Shown one piece after another: positions 1 to 11,354 of a DNA stretch of 64,000 bases. Made by a program: the position numbers and the translations under genes. Under the pieces are notes generated by a model. It was given only the letters and a program-made list of their open reading frames with translations. It was not told the DNA's origin and ran no database searches. Source of the DNA: Cryptomeria japonica (taxonomy: Eukaryota; Streptophyta; Pinopsida; Cupressales; Cupressaceae); NCBI RefSeq assembly GCF_030272615.1, contig NC_081405.1, positions 648,807,420 through 648,871,419 of the forward strand, given 5' to 3'. Each line of letters opens with the position of its first letter. Position 1 is the first letter of the stretch.

Positions 1-1
1 A

Positions 2-514
2 ATGGATAAGCTAGATATTGCAATGATGTATAGTGATGATTTCCCTCCCAAGATCAGTGACACTAAAGACATGGTGGAGGTAATGAATGCAACTTATGTA
101 TTTTTCACAGGGAAGGATGTGCTTGTAAACGAAAAATTGCAAACATTTGGGGAAGGTTATAGTAAATTGGTTCCTTCAATTTATGGTAGTAATGGAGATT
201 TGAAATTAGTTTCTGATTGGACCTGCAAATTTGATTTGATTCTGGAGCAAGAAGAAATAATCAAGCATATAGATGAACAAGTGCATGTTGATTTCCTTAA
301 CGATATGCTTGATTCACTGTTCAAGGTTGAAATTGACCATGCAAAGTTTATTGTTGAGGCCAGGGCAGTTACAGATGTCAGATGGATAGATTTAGTTGGA
401 AAGATGGAAGAGGTAAAGGCATTCAGTTGGCCAACAGACAAAGAGGTGGACAGGTGGCAAGCCATGCTAAAGCAAAAGAAGAAATGTCAGGTTGCTACCC
501 AAGATTCCTCATAG
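2..514 (+). CDS. Unrecognised ORF, possible terminal exon of a host gene
   Basis: An open frame of 170 codons begins at the second base of the window and ends at a TAG (512-514), so the gene may extend to the left of the window and the first ATG may not be the true start. The protein is acidic in the middle (a run of Glu, Asp and Ile near residues 78-105) and ends in a lysine-rich tail (residues 158-162). I see no signal peptide, membrane segment or known catalytic motif, and I do not recognise the family. It lacks the simple composition of random AT-rich ORFs and has no stop or frameshift, unlike all the transposon genes in this window. It could be the last exon of a host gene, a processed pseudogene fragment or an unfamiliar transposon ORF. 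No neighbouring coding exon is visible downstream. Confidence 0.35.
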   Translation: MDKLDIAMMYSDDFPPKISDTKDMVEVMNATYVFFTGKDVLVNEKLQTFGEGYSKLVPSIYGSNGDLKLVSDWTCKFDLILEQEEIIKHIDEQVHVDFLNDMLDSLFKVEIDHAKFIVEARAVTDVRWIDLVGKMEEVKAFSWPTDKEVDRWQAMLKQKKKCQVATQDSS

Positions 515-3018
515 TAATTCTAAGCTTGTTCAATCTTCATCTTATAAGAATTCCAAGATTAATTTAAGAGGGATGGCCACTTTTTCTTTTTGATCGGTAG
601 AGAGAGATGGCCAGTTGACCACTTTTACTAATGTTGAAAACTCTTATATAGTTATAATAGTTCAACTATTCAAGAATTTGATAAGTGCATAGCCGAATCA
701 CATTTTGAATTTACTTTTTGATATTATTATGAATATAATATCAATAGCATTTGCAGTTTGAGATCTTCACATAATTGTCTTTGTGTTGAATTTATGTTTT
801 CACTCTGAACTAAATGGTCAAGGGTTTTTCAGTTTACGTATGAATCTAGGCTGTGTATGTAATGGCATATTCATTCCTATTTATGTGCGAATGAATCTTC
901 TTGAAGTTCATTATTAGGTTGTCTTTGAATTGTAAGTGACTCTATGCCCTAAGATAAGGCACTGGTCTATTGTCTTGATGTTAACTTGGTGAAGTGACCT
1001 TCCAATTATAATAGCTAATTCATTGTGGGTGAATATGTTTTCTTGTTTGCCTTTGATTATGAAATTGTGATTTTTCTATAACATCTATCATGGAATTGGA
1101 TCCTCAAAAGATATTCCCTTTAATTGAGTTGCATGCATGTTTTACTAATTATGTTGTATTCCTATCTATTGTGGTGTTTGATACTTTCATTCTTAATACT
1201 CTTATGATTTTATATACTATGGATGTTTATGTAATATATATGGAGGTGTTCTATGACTATCATGTACATGTTTTCCATCCTCCATAAAGTTGGCATTTAC
1301 TCATACCTATAATCCGCCCACCAATTACAATGAGGTGAATCCTTAATATGATTCTAGACTAGCATAAATTTTGCATTCCTAGGCATAATAGGAAGCATTA
1401 AATGAAAAATTCCATACACCATAACAATGCAACAAATGAAAAAAGTTAAAACTCATGATTCTGATTATTTGAAAGAGATAGAATTATACACCGGAGAGAA
1501 ATAGATCAGAATTTAATTTCTATTGAATAAAATTACTACTTCCGTCGATCATCACAAAATAAATTTATATACAAGTCCTTCAAGAACCTGCACAAAGCTT
1601 GACACTAAATGCTTTTCATTTTCTCTGTAAATGACTATACAACTTGCTCCTTCACTTAGAGTCTAGAATCACTATTGGAACCAGAAAAGGAACCCCAAAG
1701 GCACCAGAATTTTGGATTCTCATAACCCTCAAGAGACCCCCCCAAAAGGAACCCTTCTAATGGCCTTGGATTCCCTTTTTATAGAAGAAAAGGGAGCAAC
1801 AAGATTCAAGCCAAGAGACACATGTCAACAGAACATTTACTCTCAGCAATTAGGCCTAAAAGGCCATAAGCAAAATTTTGTTATAAAAATATTCTTTATC
1901 CATGCACTGGCCATGAATCAAAGTTTTCAACTGAAAAATTGGTAGAAGAAAAACTACTTGAGCCATACCATTATCACCCTGATGCCTTCAGATGGAATGT
2001 GAGATGTTGCATTCTGTCCAACAGATCATTTCCCTTCTTGGAAGGGATACTAGGACCTGGCAAGAAGTAACTTAGTAAAGTCACCCCTAAAAATTAAAAT
2101 AGAGGAGGAAGCCTTTATGCCCAAGAACAAAGAGAATGGAAAGAGGAGCTCAAGACTTCATGCCCATGATTAGGGAAAGTGGAAACAAGAGCTTTAGGGT
2201 AAATGTAATATGTTGGGGAGGGGTTGCAGCTTCCATGTCATCACAAAGATGACTGGCTGCCACTCCCCACCCAAACAAATCCTTCTTTCATTCCTCTGCG
2301 GGCTCCTTCCTCAAACCCCCTGCCATCCTATGGCAAAGTAGAAGCAAAGGATGTGCCATGCTTGGCCTTTCTTGATAAGAAAAGGATTTCACACACCCTC
2401 TGGCAATCCTTCTCACTTTCACAACCCCTCTGACAATAAACAAACTCACATAGGAAAAAACAAAAAAACACCCATTCGGTATCACAGAGCACACAACAAC
2501 TCTATGCACAATCCTGCTCAAACATCATCTTCCTTTCTAAGGAAAAAACCACTCTCAGAAAATGAGAAAGGTTTCTTTTATCTTCTACCAATTAAGTCAC
2601 CACTTCATTGTATTTATAACTTTTTAACACTTCATCTGGTGATGCTCATTCACATGAAAAATCATCATTTTGGTGCTTTTCAACATGACTCTAGACTTTA
2701 GAAGTCATGCCTATCAAATCCACTACATCCTGCTAAGGCTCATCTTATGTGAATGATTTTGTTTTGATTTTATTTCTCCTTGATTATACAAATTTTGCTT
2801 CAGAATCCCTGACAACAAGCAACCTCTAATTTCTCAGAGAAATTCGTGATCTCCCATCTCTAACTCAGCAGCTATCCAATCCTTTTATGCCTCTGAAACC
2901 ATCATCCTCGCTTGTCTAATCAACCTCGACTCAGGAAAAACCTTCAAACTATGCCCTCAGGAATGAGTCGGCATCCAAGCCTTAAAAATTCCTCGTACAT
3001 ATTAGCTTGCCACCACAG
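515..3018. other. AT-rich intergenic DNA, no gene seen
   Basis: Short open frames occur here (for example 1090-1287, 2224-2433 and 2351-2701), but none has a recognisable domain or sensible composition. The first 200 bases after 514 could be a 3' untranslated region if the ORF at 2-514 is real. I see no LTR pair, tRNA or tandem repeat. Confidence 0.5.
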
Positions 3019-3467
3019 TTGTCGCTAGCTCTCATGTTTGTTTAATGTTAGCATTTTTAGGTCGTGAGCTAGCGACTAGATAGTTTGTGGTTAATTTTTA
3101 TGGTTATTGCCAGCTCACGAGGTAAAATGTCTAAAGACATGATCAAGCCACAAGCTGGCGACAAGTTGGTTTGGGTTTACATCGCGAGGTCTCTAGCTTT
3201 TTGGGTGTTAGCGTTCTATGTTACCAAGCTAGAGATTGTTAATGAAATTGCTTTGGTCATGAGGTCTCGAGTTGGTCTGATGTCATACATTATAGGCACG
3301 AGAGTGAGCAAGTAACTCATTTCATACAATTGTCGCTAGCTCTCATGTTTGTTTAATGTTAGCATTTTTAGGTCGCGAGCTAGCGACTAGATAGTTTGTG
3401 GTTAAGTTTTATGGTTATCACCAGCTCCTGAAGTTAAATGTCTAAAGACCTGATCAAGCCATGAGCT
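3019..3467. repeat. Direct repeat of about 140 bp, offset 311 bp, with internal inverted repeat
   Basis: A segment beginning TTGTCGCTAGCTCTCATG at 3019 recurs at 3330 (offset 311 bases), and the match runs to roughly 3155 and 3467. Each copy contains GTCGCTAGCTC followed about 45 bases later by its reverse complement GAGCTAGCGAC (3021-3031 and 3066-3076 in copy one). The DNA up to about 3730 keeps using degenerate CGCTAG, GCGAG and CTCGAG words, so this may be part of a longer decayed satellite or LTR. Confidence 0.7.
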
Positions 3468-3792
3468 TGTGAGTGAAGTGCTAGCGGTTAATAGATAAAC
3501 ATTTTTATGTTGGTGAGTACGTGACAAGGGTTAAAGTTACCACTATCTCCAAGTCGCTGTAGTGATGAGGACTTAAAATTTTGTGGTCGAGAATTGGCGA
3601 GTGGCGGTTCAGCTTCCCTCAGTCGCTAGATCTCGAGGTTATGAAGGCTTAGCATTTTCAACTTGCGAGTTGGAGATAGAGTCGTAAGGGCTTGTCGCTA
3701 GGTCGCAAGATTTTCTAATGGGTAGTCTTTTAGGTAGAGAGTTGATGACTATGTGCCACGTGTTTTAATGACTTGACGAGGACTGCTGAGGT

Positions 3793-4087
3793 GCCAATAT
3801 CTTTTTTTTACGTTTTGGAAAAAGGTTGAAATTGCCAATATATTTTTTTAATGGTTTAAAAATATCTCGAAATCACCAATATATTTTTTTTATGGTTTGA
3901 AAATAGCTTGAAATTGCCAATATTTAATTTTTATGGTTTGAAAATAGCTTGAAATCGCTAATATTGTTTTTTAATGGTTTGAAAATAGGTTGAAATCGCC
4001 AATGCAAATATTTTTCTGGTTTTAAAAACATTACAATTCGCCCATGCAAATATTTTTTTGGTTTTAAAAACATTATAATTCGCCAGG
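3793..4087. repeat. Tandem array, 41-42 bp period, about seven units
   Basis: The word GCCAAT (or a one-base variant) starts at 3793, 3834, 3875, 3916, 3957 and 3998, exactly 41 bases apart. Two further units at 4040 and 4082 have a 42-base spacing and a slightly different core. The unit has the form GAAATCGCCAATAT, a T-run, then ATGGTTTGAAAATAGCTT. No coding potential is seen. Confidence 0.85.
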
Positions 4088-5379
4088 ATTTTTCACAAAA
4101 TTTGAGCGATCATGGATGATTTGCCAATGGAGATTATTATTTTTTCTCCATAAACTGCAAAATTTTGCCAATAATATTAAAAAAAATTGTTGGGAATTAT
4201 ATAGCTTTCACAAGGTTTTTACACCTTGTCTGAGGGGGGGGTTTCTTAAAGTTTTCCCTGATCCTTGGTGTAGGGCACGAACTCTTAGTTCATCACTAGC
4301 ATCAAACTCATTTCTATGACCATGAGTATAATCATGATATCAATGCAAGAAGGTCCTATGTTTGAGCAAAAGTTTGTGGTCGGTGTACCAAAAATTCTGA
4401 TGTCTAATGAGTTGAACTTGGGTGAGTTTCTTCTTCTTGACTTGATGATGGATAGACTTCTTGGGATGCTTGTACAACTTAGGCTTATGGAACATGAGGT
4501 GAAGGTGAGGTGGACTAGGTTTGAACTTTGTTTATGCAAGTGTAAGAATTTGGACTTTGGAATGTTTGTGAAATGTGGAAAATGGGGAGGTTGTTTGTCA
4601 ATCTACTCTTGGAAAAAAAACATCAAGCATAGTAAAAACACTGGTGAAGTGTAGCACTCAATGTCAAGTGTGCAAGTGATGTGGGGCCTAGATTAACCCA
4701 AATTGATTTTGCAGGTATAGAACAAATGAAGACACTTGAAGACAACACAACTTAGGATAGAAAGTGGAAACCACTTGATAGGCCCCTCGCATAAGGAATA
4801 CCTCACTCAAGTGAAAAAATAGAGATTCTGGTAGCACCGCCTCCACTCTATGGCACTCACTTCTCGATCATACCAGATTCTCTTACCCCAAAGATCCAAG
4901 GATCTATTATATGGGGAATTTATGTCTCATCCTAAATGGATACATGAGGAGTAACTTTGGGGTACGATCTGCATCACCTGCACTATCAAATATAGAATTT
5001 TGGCTACTAAAATTGGTGTCTAGTGTAATTTTTGAGGGATCACCAATCTGATGATAGATTCTCAAAGCAAGCCACTTAAGGCTCTAATTGACCTTATTGA
5101 TGTAGGGAAGGCCCCCACATATGTCAAATTCACTCAGCACTCCACCTGCCCGACAAGTGTATTTATATAGCGACTCAGAAAACCCGCTCGAGATTACACC
5201 GGGAGAGTCGATATCCCTAACATGTCCCAATTTGAGATATCCTTGTCGGGTGATGAAATCCCAAATCAATAAATACCCCTCAACTATTAAAAACAAAAAG
5301 AGAGTGTCGTTGATCACTCGTTCTCTTACACCCAAAATTCGTGAAGGCGAGGGGAGAGGATACTAGAGTGAAACAGTGG
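4088..5379. other. No gene seen
   Basis: Two ORFs of 80-112 codons (4316-4654 and 5121-5366) have no recognisable features and overlap antisense ORFs. Nothing else could be assigned. Confidence 0.5.
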
Positions 5380-7159
5380 GTCCACTCAACATAAAGTGTG
5401 CAAGAATACAAGACACGAAAGACAATGGTTTATTTTAGTCCCACATGAATAAGTTTTTCTATCTAGAAAGCACAAAATGAAACTAAACTAGTAGAAAAAT
5501 GATTCTTTGGCATGCATGCTACAAGAAAATAGGATTAGTAGTTTTAAAATTATGTCTTGGACACATGAAACTGCCTACAACCACCCAAAATTTGATCAGC
5601 AACAAAAAATCCTAAGGATACAACGTAGACATTGATCCATAGGTGCAAACGTTGCAATGTTTGCACAGACATTGATGCATCTGCACAAATGTTGAAGCAA
5701 CCATGCACACCTAAAAAAGAGGTGGGAACTGTAAAATTAAAATTAAAATTAAAATTTGTGGTTAGGATTTTACCTCCTACATAAACATTGATGTCTTGCA
5801 CTAATGTTGTTGCATATCCGCAGACGTTAAAATAGAAAGCTAAATATCGATAGTGAGTTAGTTGATTGTTTTAAAATTTGAATTTTAAATTTTAGAAGGA
5901 AGGTAGGAGATCTGGTTTGATACAAGCACCGAACCAAAGCACAAATGTTCATGCGTCTATGTAGGTGTTGATTTCTAGAACCCGAGAAATCAAACTAAAA
6001 TGCCTAAAAGATTGCTAAAAAACCGCACTAAATGCTAAATACTTGTTTGTTTTTGTTCTTTTTAGACTCCTTTTTAAATAATTTTGTTGTTTTTAACCTT
6101 TTAAAACAAAACCAATGCTAAGATAATGCTCTAACTGAAAGTGTCTACAGACACTGCACAGATGTTGATTGGTAGGGCATACGTTGAATGCATTAAAACT
6201 TGCAAAACAGCGAGAAAATTTTCAAATTTTAAATCAAAAATGTTGAATCATGGTGGAGATGTCAAAATAGCTAGTTAGAGGTTTTGAAAGATAGGCGGAG
6301 ACATTGAAGCGCTAACCTACATGCTTAAGATCACAAAAAATCACCAAATGATTAAATTTTAGGGATGTGGGTCCCACCAGGCATGCCAAAATGAAGCAAG
6401 GGAAAATCAATGTTAGAGGAAAACATTCAAAACATTCAAAACAAGATAAAACACCATTATACCTTCACAAACCTTCTCTTGTTTCTTGGATTAAGCCCTT
6501 CATGAAGTGGAATGTGCCCAAATGCTCCACTTGATTGGATTGGCTCCAATTTGGATGTGGATTTCTCTCCAAGATGCACAACAATGATGGGTAAAAGGAG
6601 GCTTGGATGATGGATATGGATATGGATGCTATGGATTTTTACCTATAATGAGGATGCTTTTTGATAGGCTTCTAGGGCTATGTTGAGATCATGAAATTAC
6701 ATGACTTGGAGATGGAAAATGAAGCAGAGGAGACCCCAATTTATAGATTTAAGAGAGGATGAATGGATGGTTGAGATTGAAGATGAATCAAGGGTGCAGA
6801 TTGAAGGAAAGGGGAGCACATGGATTGAGAGGACATGAAGTGACAAGTGTGGAAACTAAGAGACTTTCCATAAAGTCATTTCTTGTCTCCACACTCCACA
6901 ATGTACATGGGGAAGAGATCCCCAAGTACATAGGGAAGACAAAAAGGAATTAAAAATTCCTTCGAGGATGAAGAGGGAATAGAAAATTCCTCAAATATTG
7001 GATGCATGGGGGGATTAGACAAGAAAGGGAATTTAAAATTCTTTAGAAAGGTGAAAGGCATGGGAGAATGTGACATTTTGAAATCCTTGAAATGACTCAA
7101 TTGGGTGCATTTAAGGTGGAAGGTGATGAGGGGACAAGTGGACTTTAGCCATAAATGGT
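5380..7159 (-). mobile_element. Probable left part of an old minus-strand LTR that received element A
   Basis: The stretch near 6690-6800 has an inverted promoter-like layout (AATTTATAG, then a GGATGGTTGAGATTGA-like word). It resembles the reverse strand of element A's LTR, as seen in the inverted solo LTR near 28380-28440. The likely continuation lies beyond A at 30617-31035 and beyond the LINE at 34167-34231, where the pattern of a terminal 'ATTTGGACCTCTACA' echoes the A-family LTR end. The left boundary is uncertain and I found no matching partner LTR. The segment 5600-6320 also holds a cluster of degenerate CAGACATTGATGC-like words. No gene is seen. Confidence 0.3.
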
Positions 7160-8570
7160 TGTAGACACATAAATCTGTCCACTAAATTAAATAAATATTT
7201 AATATTTATTTGATACACTAATATTCCTCTATTAATTAAATTCACATTTAATCAATTCATTCAACCCCCATTCTGCTATTTTAATTAAATATATTACATA
7301 AATTTATTTAAATTAAAAACCTTATCTATAACCCATTTATTAAATAAATCTAATTTTTTTAATTTCCCTCATTCCTCTCATTTAAATAAATCAACATTTA
7401 TTTAAAAACACAAATCAAATTCCCCTTTTAAATAAATCAATATTTATTTAAAATCCCACCCCACTCGCATTTTCCTACAAATGCAAGTTGCACAAATAAA
7501 TAGATTTTATTTCTATATAAAATTCTATTTTCTCTCACCCACCAAACTCACTTGCCCACTAAAATTTCTTCTAGATTCTTCTAACCCCCTTCTAATTAAC
7601 CTAATCCGCCTCTCTAATCATTTGCACATTCCCAAACAAAGGTCACTTCTCAAAAATGCCTCAAAGTCTTTGAAATGCATTAAAGGTTTTTATTTTTCAA
7701 CAAGTTAACCCCCAAAGTCTTTCAAAGCCTTTATGGCTCTTACATAACCATTAATGGTTAACTCAAATTCCCCACATGGTTAGAGTCTTTCCCTCTAACT
7801 CAACCCTCATTTAACTCATGGGTCTCTTCAAGCATTTATTTCTTTTGACCATGGTTATCTCCCTTTAACTCTTGCGCACGAGTTATCCATTGGATAAAAA
7901 CATCATCAATTGGATAAAATCTTCATCCACTAACTCAAGTCTAACCAAACCCTCCTAGGGTAACCCTCATGTCTCCTCAGGCATTAAATGCTCCTTTCGT
8001 CTCCTCTCAAGTCATCTCATGTTGACATTTGCCATCACGGGATTGGGTTGAAAGCCATCACATGGATCACAAACCTATGAATCCTAGCCTTTCACAAGCT
8101 CACTCAATCTTCACCACTCAATCAGCATTTTATCTATAAAAGGACCACATTTCTCAAGCAAAGGAGGAAGAATGTTTTGCATTGTTATTATACTTATATG
8201 TTCATAGAGGTTTTTCATAGAAATCTTATTCTAGGCATTTGCATAGCAATAGATTTTAGATCATCTTTCAACCACTTTCAAATCTTCATGTCATCCATGG
8301 TTTTGTACTAAAGGCTGAGAGCTACTTACAATCACCCATTTGGATCTTGGAGAGGAGAAGAGAAAGGGGGGAACGTCTATGAGCATCTTTGGGAGCATCT
8401 TAGGGAGTCTTCTTTCTCTCTTTCATTTGTGTATGTTTTTCATTGTTTGCTTTATATCTCTCTTGGTATGGATCTTAAGGTTTTTCAGTTGATTTGTGTT
8501 TGGTTTTGGTTGGAACTAATCTATTAACGTTTGAACTTGTGTTTGTGCATTGTGCCCCTTTTGCATTGCA
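7160..8570 (+). repeat. Element A 5' LTR (1411 bp)
   Basis: It starts TGTAGACACATAAATCTG and ends TTGCATTGCA. It matches 27750-27917 joined to 29390-30616 along its length, and also the reverse strand of 27918-29389. The 5' third is very AT-rich, with AAATAAAT/ATTTATTT words. The 3' third carries the promoter. Confidence 0.9.
8135..8143 (+). promoter_or_regulatory. TATA box of element A LTR
   Basis: TATAAAAGG lies about 435 bases before the LTR end. The same word is kept in the 3' LTR at 30181 and, as CTATTTATAG, in the inverted solo LTR near 28390. Transcription would be expected to start about 30 bases downstream. Confidence 0.65.
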
Positions 8571-8592
8571 CCATTTGGTGAACCTGACGTGA
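8571..8592 (+). other. Probable primer binding site of element A
   Basis: Immediately after the LTR end comes CCATTTGGTGAACCTGACG. TGGTGAACCTGACG has the expected TGG start for pairing with a tRNA 3' end. I cannot name the tRNA with confidence; it is not initiator Met. Confidence 0.5.
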
Positions 8593-8742
8593 ATTGAACA
8601 GGCAACCTTCTGATATTTGTTTGTGATTTTTTAGATTTTCATGCACAGGTTGCGCTTTAGCACTTTTGTTCTGCGGTTTGGTGCCTTTGTCTATCAGTTT
8701 TGGCACTTTTGTTATGGTTTTAGCGCTTTAACACATTAATTA

Positions 8743-8960
8743 TAGCGCTTTTGTTAATATTATGGCACTTTTGTGCTCTCTGTCTGTCAGTCTTTATTTT
8801 GTCTAAAATTTCTATTGTAGCGATTTTGTTAATATTATGGCACTTTTGTGCTCTCTATCTATCAGTCTTTATTCTATCTAAAATTTCTATTGTAGCGCTT
8901 TTTTTAATATTATAGCACTTTTGTTAATATTATGGCATTTTTGTTAATATTTTGGCATTG
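8743..8960 (+). repeat. 75-bp tandem repeat in the element A leader
   Basis: Units starting TAGCG(C/A)TTTTGTTAATATT begin at 8743, 8818 and 8893, exactly 75 bases apart. The third decays into shorter repeats of TTTTGTTAATATTATGGCA. Related AGCGCTTTT and GGCACTTTT words are scattered back to about 8650. Confidence 0.8.
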
Positions 8961-11354
8961 TTGTTAGAATTAGCGATTAGGTTTTCCCACAAATTAGTAC
9001 TTTTGTTCCAAAGAGTTCAATATTATAACCGAGAACTGAATTTAGGCTTGTGGGAGCCCACATAAGCTTTTGGATTTTCAATAATTTCTTTATTTGCAAG
9101 TTTCTAAATAGTTTCTTGCAGGTTGGAGGAGTTAACATTAGGATTTTTTATTTCTTTTTATCTTTTTTTCAAATATTGGTTAAAAAGAATTCATATTTCC
9201 TTTTTGGTAAAAAGAACCTCACAATTTCATTTTTTGGTGCTTTAAAACAAGTCAAAACTTGTCTTTTGGACTTAAAAAGAATATCACTTGCAAAGCTAAA
9301 ATTTACAACAACTTCAAAATTTATTTTTGGCAAGTTAGGTTCACACTTCAATTTTGGGCTATAAAAATAACAATCAACTTGTCCATTTCTTACAAAGAGA
9401 TTTACATTCAAGCAACGTGCTTTCATTTCGTTGACCGGGATTTCCATTCCTAGTTAAACAAACAAATTGCTTTGTGGGATAAAAATAACACCATGTCTAT
9501 TTGAGCAACATCTCCAAATAGAAAATAGATTGCATTGCAATAAAAAGGTTAAAAAGAACAAGTGTCTTTTGTGTTTGGCACACTGGTGCAAATCTGTAGA
9601 GTGGTCGTAGTTCTAACACACACTATCCTCTCCCTTGGCTCTTGTGATCCTAGGTGCAAGAGAAAAGTGTTAGTAACACTCTAAATTTTTAGTTTTTAAG
9701 AGAGGCCTACCAAGAGACACATCACTCTTGGGATGACCTTGTGGGGTAAATCATTTGAGCTGCTATAGAAATCAGGTGAGAGTGAAAGTTGTAGCCTTGG
9801 GTGTAGTTGTTCCTACAGTGTAACTTGCCGAAAGGACATATGGGCCCCACCATGATTTACAAGGCTCTTAAGTGAGTCACTACAGAATGAACTCATGTCC
9901 AAAGACATCGAACATTACTAAACACCTCTTATTTTAGAAGCCCACATGTTCTATTGATTGAGGATATTTATGAAAAGTTCAGTGCAAGAGCATAGATGGT
10001 TTTGCTCCCAAGATACTCACCATACGTATTTCCTTGAGTAGAAACATGGCTTTTTGAAATGCTACTTGTATCTTGATGAAAGTGGTGACTCCCCCATCAT
10101 AGGGATCACCTATTTGTTATGCTCACGCAAGACTTAGTATATCACGTCCTTACCTGCAATGGCGGGATACATAAGGTATGTAGTACCAAAGTCGAAGAAA
10201 TATCAAGTTGTGGGCTGAAAATATCACAACTGGCCATTACCTTAGGGATAAAAAGTGTTTGATTTTTCTTCCTCTTGTTTCAAACCAGTAAAAATTTGTG
10301 TCGACTTTAGGCCTAGGAACATACATACATTTATAAGGGTCAAAAAGTTCATGATTAGGTTGATTTAGACCCACACCTATTGTGCCTTTATTGAAAAGGG
10401 GCAAGATTATGTGCTTGTGTGCTTAACATATTTTCTTGTCAAAGGATTCAAACAATTGAAACAAAGTACCCATCCAACAAATCTACATCAACATTGATCA
10501 TTTTGTATGACCATTACCCATATCTTGAGAAGAAGTCTTCATCAAAAGACTAAGTTACAGAAAAGACAACCTGGTCCAAGGGCCCTTATCAAGAGGAGGA
10601 AACTTCTCTATATAAATAGACATCTCTTTCTCTCACATAGAATATTCTTGTGTCATATGCACTTGTACCTTCAGGGCAAATCCAATGAATTTGATAAAGA
10701 TCCTTTGAGCAATGGAGCTTTCATTCAGTATAGAGATTTCGATTATTGAAAGAACAAATGGGGAAATATTAATCCCACTTTCTTTCCTAAAATTTGTATG
10801 ACATACAACGAAGCCTGACAAGAACCACCAACCCTTATAAGAGAGGAAGAAGTAGAAACCCTCTTCGTAACGGAAGATTTTTATTGAGACACATATCCTA
10901 TCCACTTTCACATCCAAACATAACAAATTCACTCAACTATCAACACAAAGAGGTCTTGTCCTTAGTCCTCAAATATTGCTTAAACAAACCAACAAATCAT
11001 TTTTAGGGTGTCCCTACATCTAGGATCAATCATCCTAAGAGACATTTCTACACATCTAGATAGGTTGAAACTAGTTTATGAATGCATCCTCTCATTACTA
11101 GGTAGCTTGGATTATAACACATCTCAAACCTTGCTATACCTCATCGCATCAAATTGTTGAAAAACACAAAAGCAATTCAAAAAGAACTCTGTTGATATCC
11201 AACCTTTAGTATTAGAGATCTATCTTCCACCAAATATTTCAAAAAAAACTTGTCTTCCATCAACCATTTCATCAAGCCCTCACCATTTCAGAATCTTGGA
11301 TTTATCCTAGGAAGACCACCTCATATTCATTTTCACAACATCAACTTTTAAACC
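8961..11354 (+). other. Element A leader, no convincing gene
   Basis: About 2.4 kb lies between the primer site and gag. Tat-like elements often have a long leader or an extra ORF here. The 80-codon frame at 10507-10749 has no recognisable domain. Other frames overlap antisense ORFs and look random. Confidence 0.45.

Noticed and set aside
3793-4087. Evenly spaced repeats resembling a CRISPR array
   Set aside because: The units are contiguous tandem repeats with no variable spacers, and the setting is a plant nuclear genome.
4316-4654. 112-codon ORF rich in Met and Leu
   Set aside because: It has no domain, an antisense ORF overlaps it, and its composition is atypical for a gene.
9050-9453. 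Overlapping ORFs on both strands in the element A leader
   Set aside because: They are Phe/Lys-rich, AT-driven frames on both strands, with no domain.
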